Origin: an uncultured Burkholderiaceae bacterium
GTDB taxonomy: Bacteria > Pseudomonadota > Gammaproteobacteria > Burkholderiales > Burkholderiaceae_F
NCBI GenBank assembly: GCA_937936215.1
Contig: CALGWX010000110.1
Coordinates: forward strand, 1-6,285
Direction: 5' to 3'
DNA: 6,285 bases
Part shown: in pieces, positions 6,138-6,285 of the stretch
How the letters are laid out: the number at the start of each line of letters is the position of its first letter
Position numbering within the stretch: the first letter of the stretch is position 1
Notes under the pieces: model-generated
The model's input: only the letters and a program-made list of their open reading frames with translations
Databases searched by the model: none
Told to the model about the DNA's origin: nothing
Program-made: the position numbers and the translations under genes

Positions 6138-6285
6138 CCCCCATCGAGTGCTGTCCCCGGCACGATGACAAACAACGGGGGAAAGGGGGAAGTCTGTCCC
6201 AATTCAGGACAACACCCCTCGAAACACCGCACCAGCGCTCACTTTGCCGGCAACCCAGTCACCGACCTCGCGCGCAACGCCCACA
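6138..6285. other. Non-coding tail after the transposase, probably IS-internal
   Basis: This stretch of 148 nt has no supported gene. It holds a purine-rich run (GGGGGAAAGGGGG, 6177-6189), two copies of CTGTCCC (6151-6157 and 6194-6200) and a small dyad TGTCC/GGACA (6195-6199 with 6207-6211, 7-nt loop). No T-run follows the dyad, so it is not a clear terminator. The region most likely separates the transposase from the right inverted repeat. Confidence 0.4.

Larger units (their letters stand above)
4727..6285 (+). mobile_element. IS1380-family insertion sequence, right end outside the window
   Basis: The element is identified by its IS1380-type transposase. The left boundary is placed near 4727-4730 because the base composition changes there to TAGCCCGGAAATTTCATGAG, an AT-richer terminal-looking sequence about 90 nt before the expected transposase start. 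This is a judgement, not a mapped end. No matching inverted copy (CTCATGAAATTTCCGGG or close) occurs between the transposase stop and the window end, so the right terminus most likely lies beyond 6285. Target-site duplication therefore cannot be checked. The element sits immediately downstream of the four-gene catabolic operon, in the same orientation. Confidence 0.65.

Noticed and set aside
4730..6250. CCGG...TGAGCG near 4730-4747 and CGCTCACTTTGCCGG at 6236-6250 as the two inverted repeats of the IS
   Set aside because: The match needs a 3-nt gap and several mismatches, and the flanking bases (TAGC and CAAC) give no target duplication, so the right end is more likely outside the window.
1..6285. 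CRISPR arrays, tRNA or rRNA genes, riboswitches
   Set aside because: No regularly spaced repeats, no cloverleaf-like or rRNA-like sequence, and no gap large enough for a riboswitch ahead of the operon.

Overview
The window is high-GC, densely coding DNA with strong G/C bias at third codon positions. Together with the gene types this suggests a betaproteobacterium, probably Burkholderiales; that placement is inference, as no phylogenetic marker is present.

Layout, all on the + strand: (1) positions 3-152 hold the last 49 codons of an ABC-transporter substrate-binding protein of the NitT/TauT (NMT1/TauA-like) type. (2) At 166-188 lies a perfect GC-rich palindrome followed by a T-run, a clear intrinsic terminator. 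(3) The short gap to the next gene contains the palindrome AAACGTTT (205-212), shaped like a LacI/GalR-family operator core. (4) Positions 234-4645 hold a compact four-gene operon: a histidinol-dehydrogenase-family enzyme that looks like HpsN (sulfopropanediol 3-dehydrogenase), a classical SDR, a class III omega-amino acid:pyruvate-type aminotransferase and a zinc-dependent medium-chain dehydrogenase. The genes are separated by 7 nt or overlap by ATGA, so they are probably translationally coupled. (5) From about 4727 to beyond the window's end lies an IS1380-family insertion sequence. Its transposase frame runs to 6137, followed by about 150 nt of non-coding, probably element-derived DNA.

Best reading of the operon: it oxidises a C3 organosulfonate. 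In the known 2,3-dihydroxypropane-1-sulfonate (DHPS) pathway of Cupriavidus pinatubonensis, HpsN makes (R)-sulfolactate, HpsO and HpsP interconvert the DHPS enantiomers through C2 oxidation/reduction, and the regulator HpsR is of LacI type. This window has an HpsN-like enzyme, an SDR and a zinc alcohol dehydrogenase that could fill the HpsO/HpsP roles, a LacI-style operator candidate and a sulfonate-type ABC binding protein upstream. The extra gene is the omega-aminotransferase between the two candidate C2 dehydrogenases. It suggests a route that feeds an aminated C3 sulfonate, such as cysteinolic acid or 3-amino-2-hydroxypropanesulfonate, into the DHPS pathway. That substrate assignment is inference. 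No desulfonating enzyme (SuyAB, CuyA or Xsc) is visible, so the pathway must finish elsewhere or beyond the insertion sequence.

The transposase has a start-region anomaly: a well-placed Shine-Dalgarno/ATG opens only a 19-codon frame, while the conserved transposase sequence lies one base out of frame. The copy may carry a frameshift.
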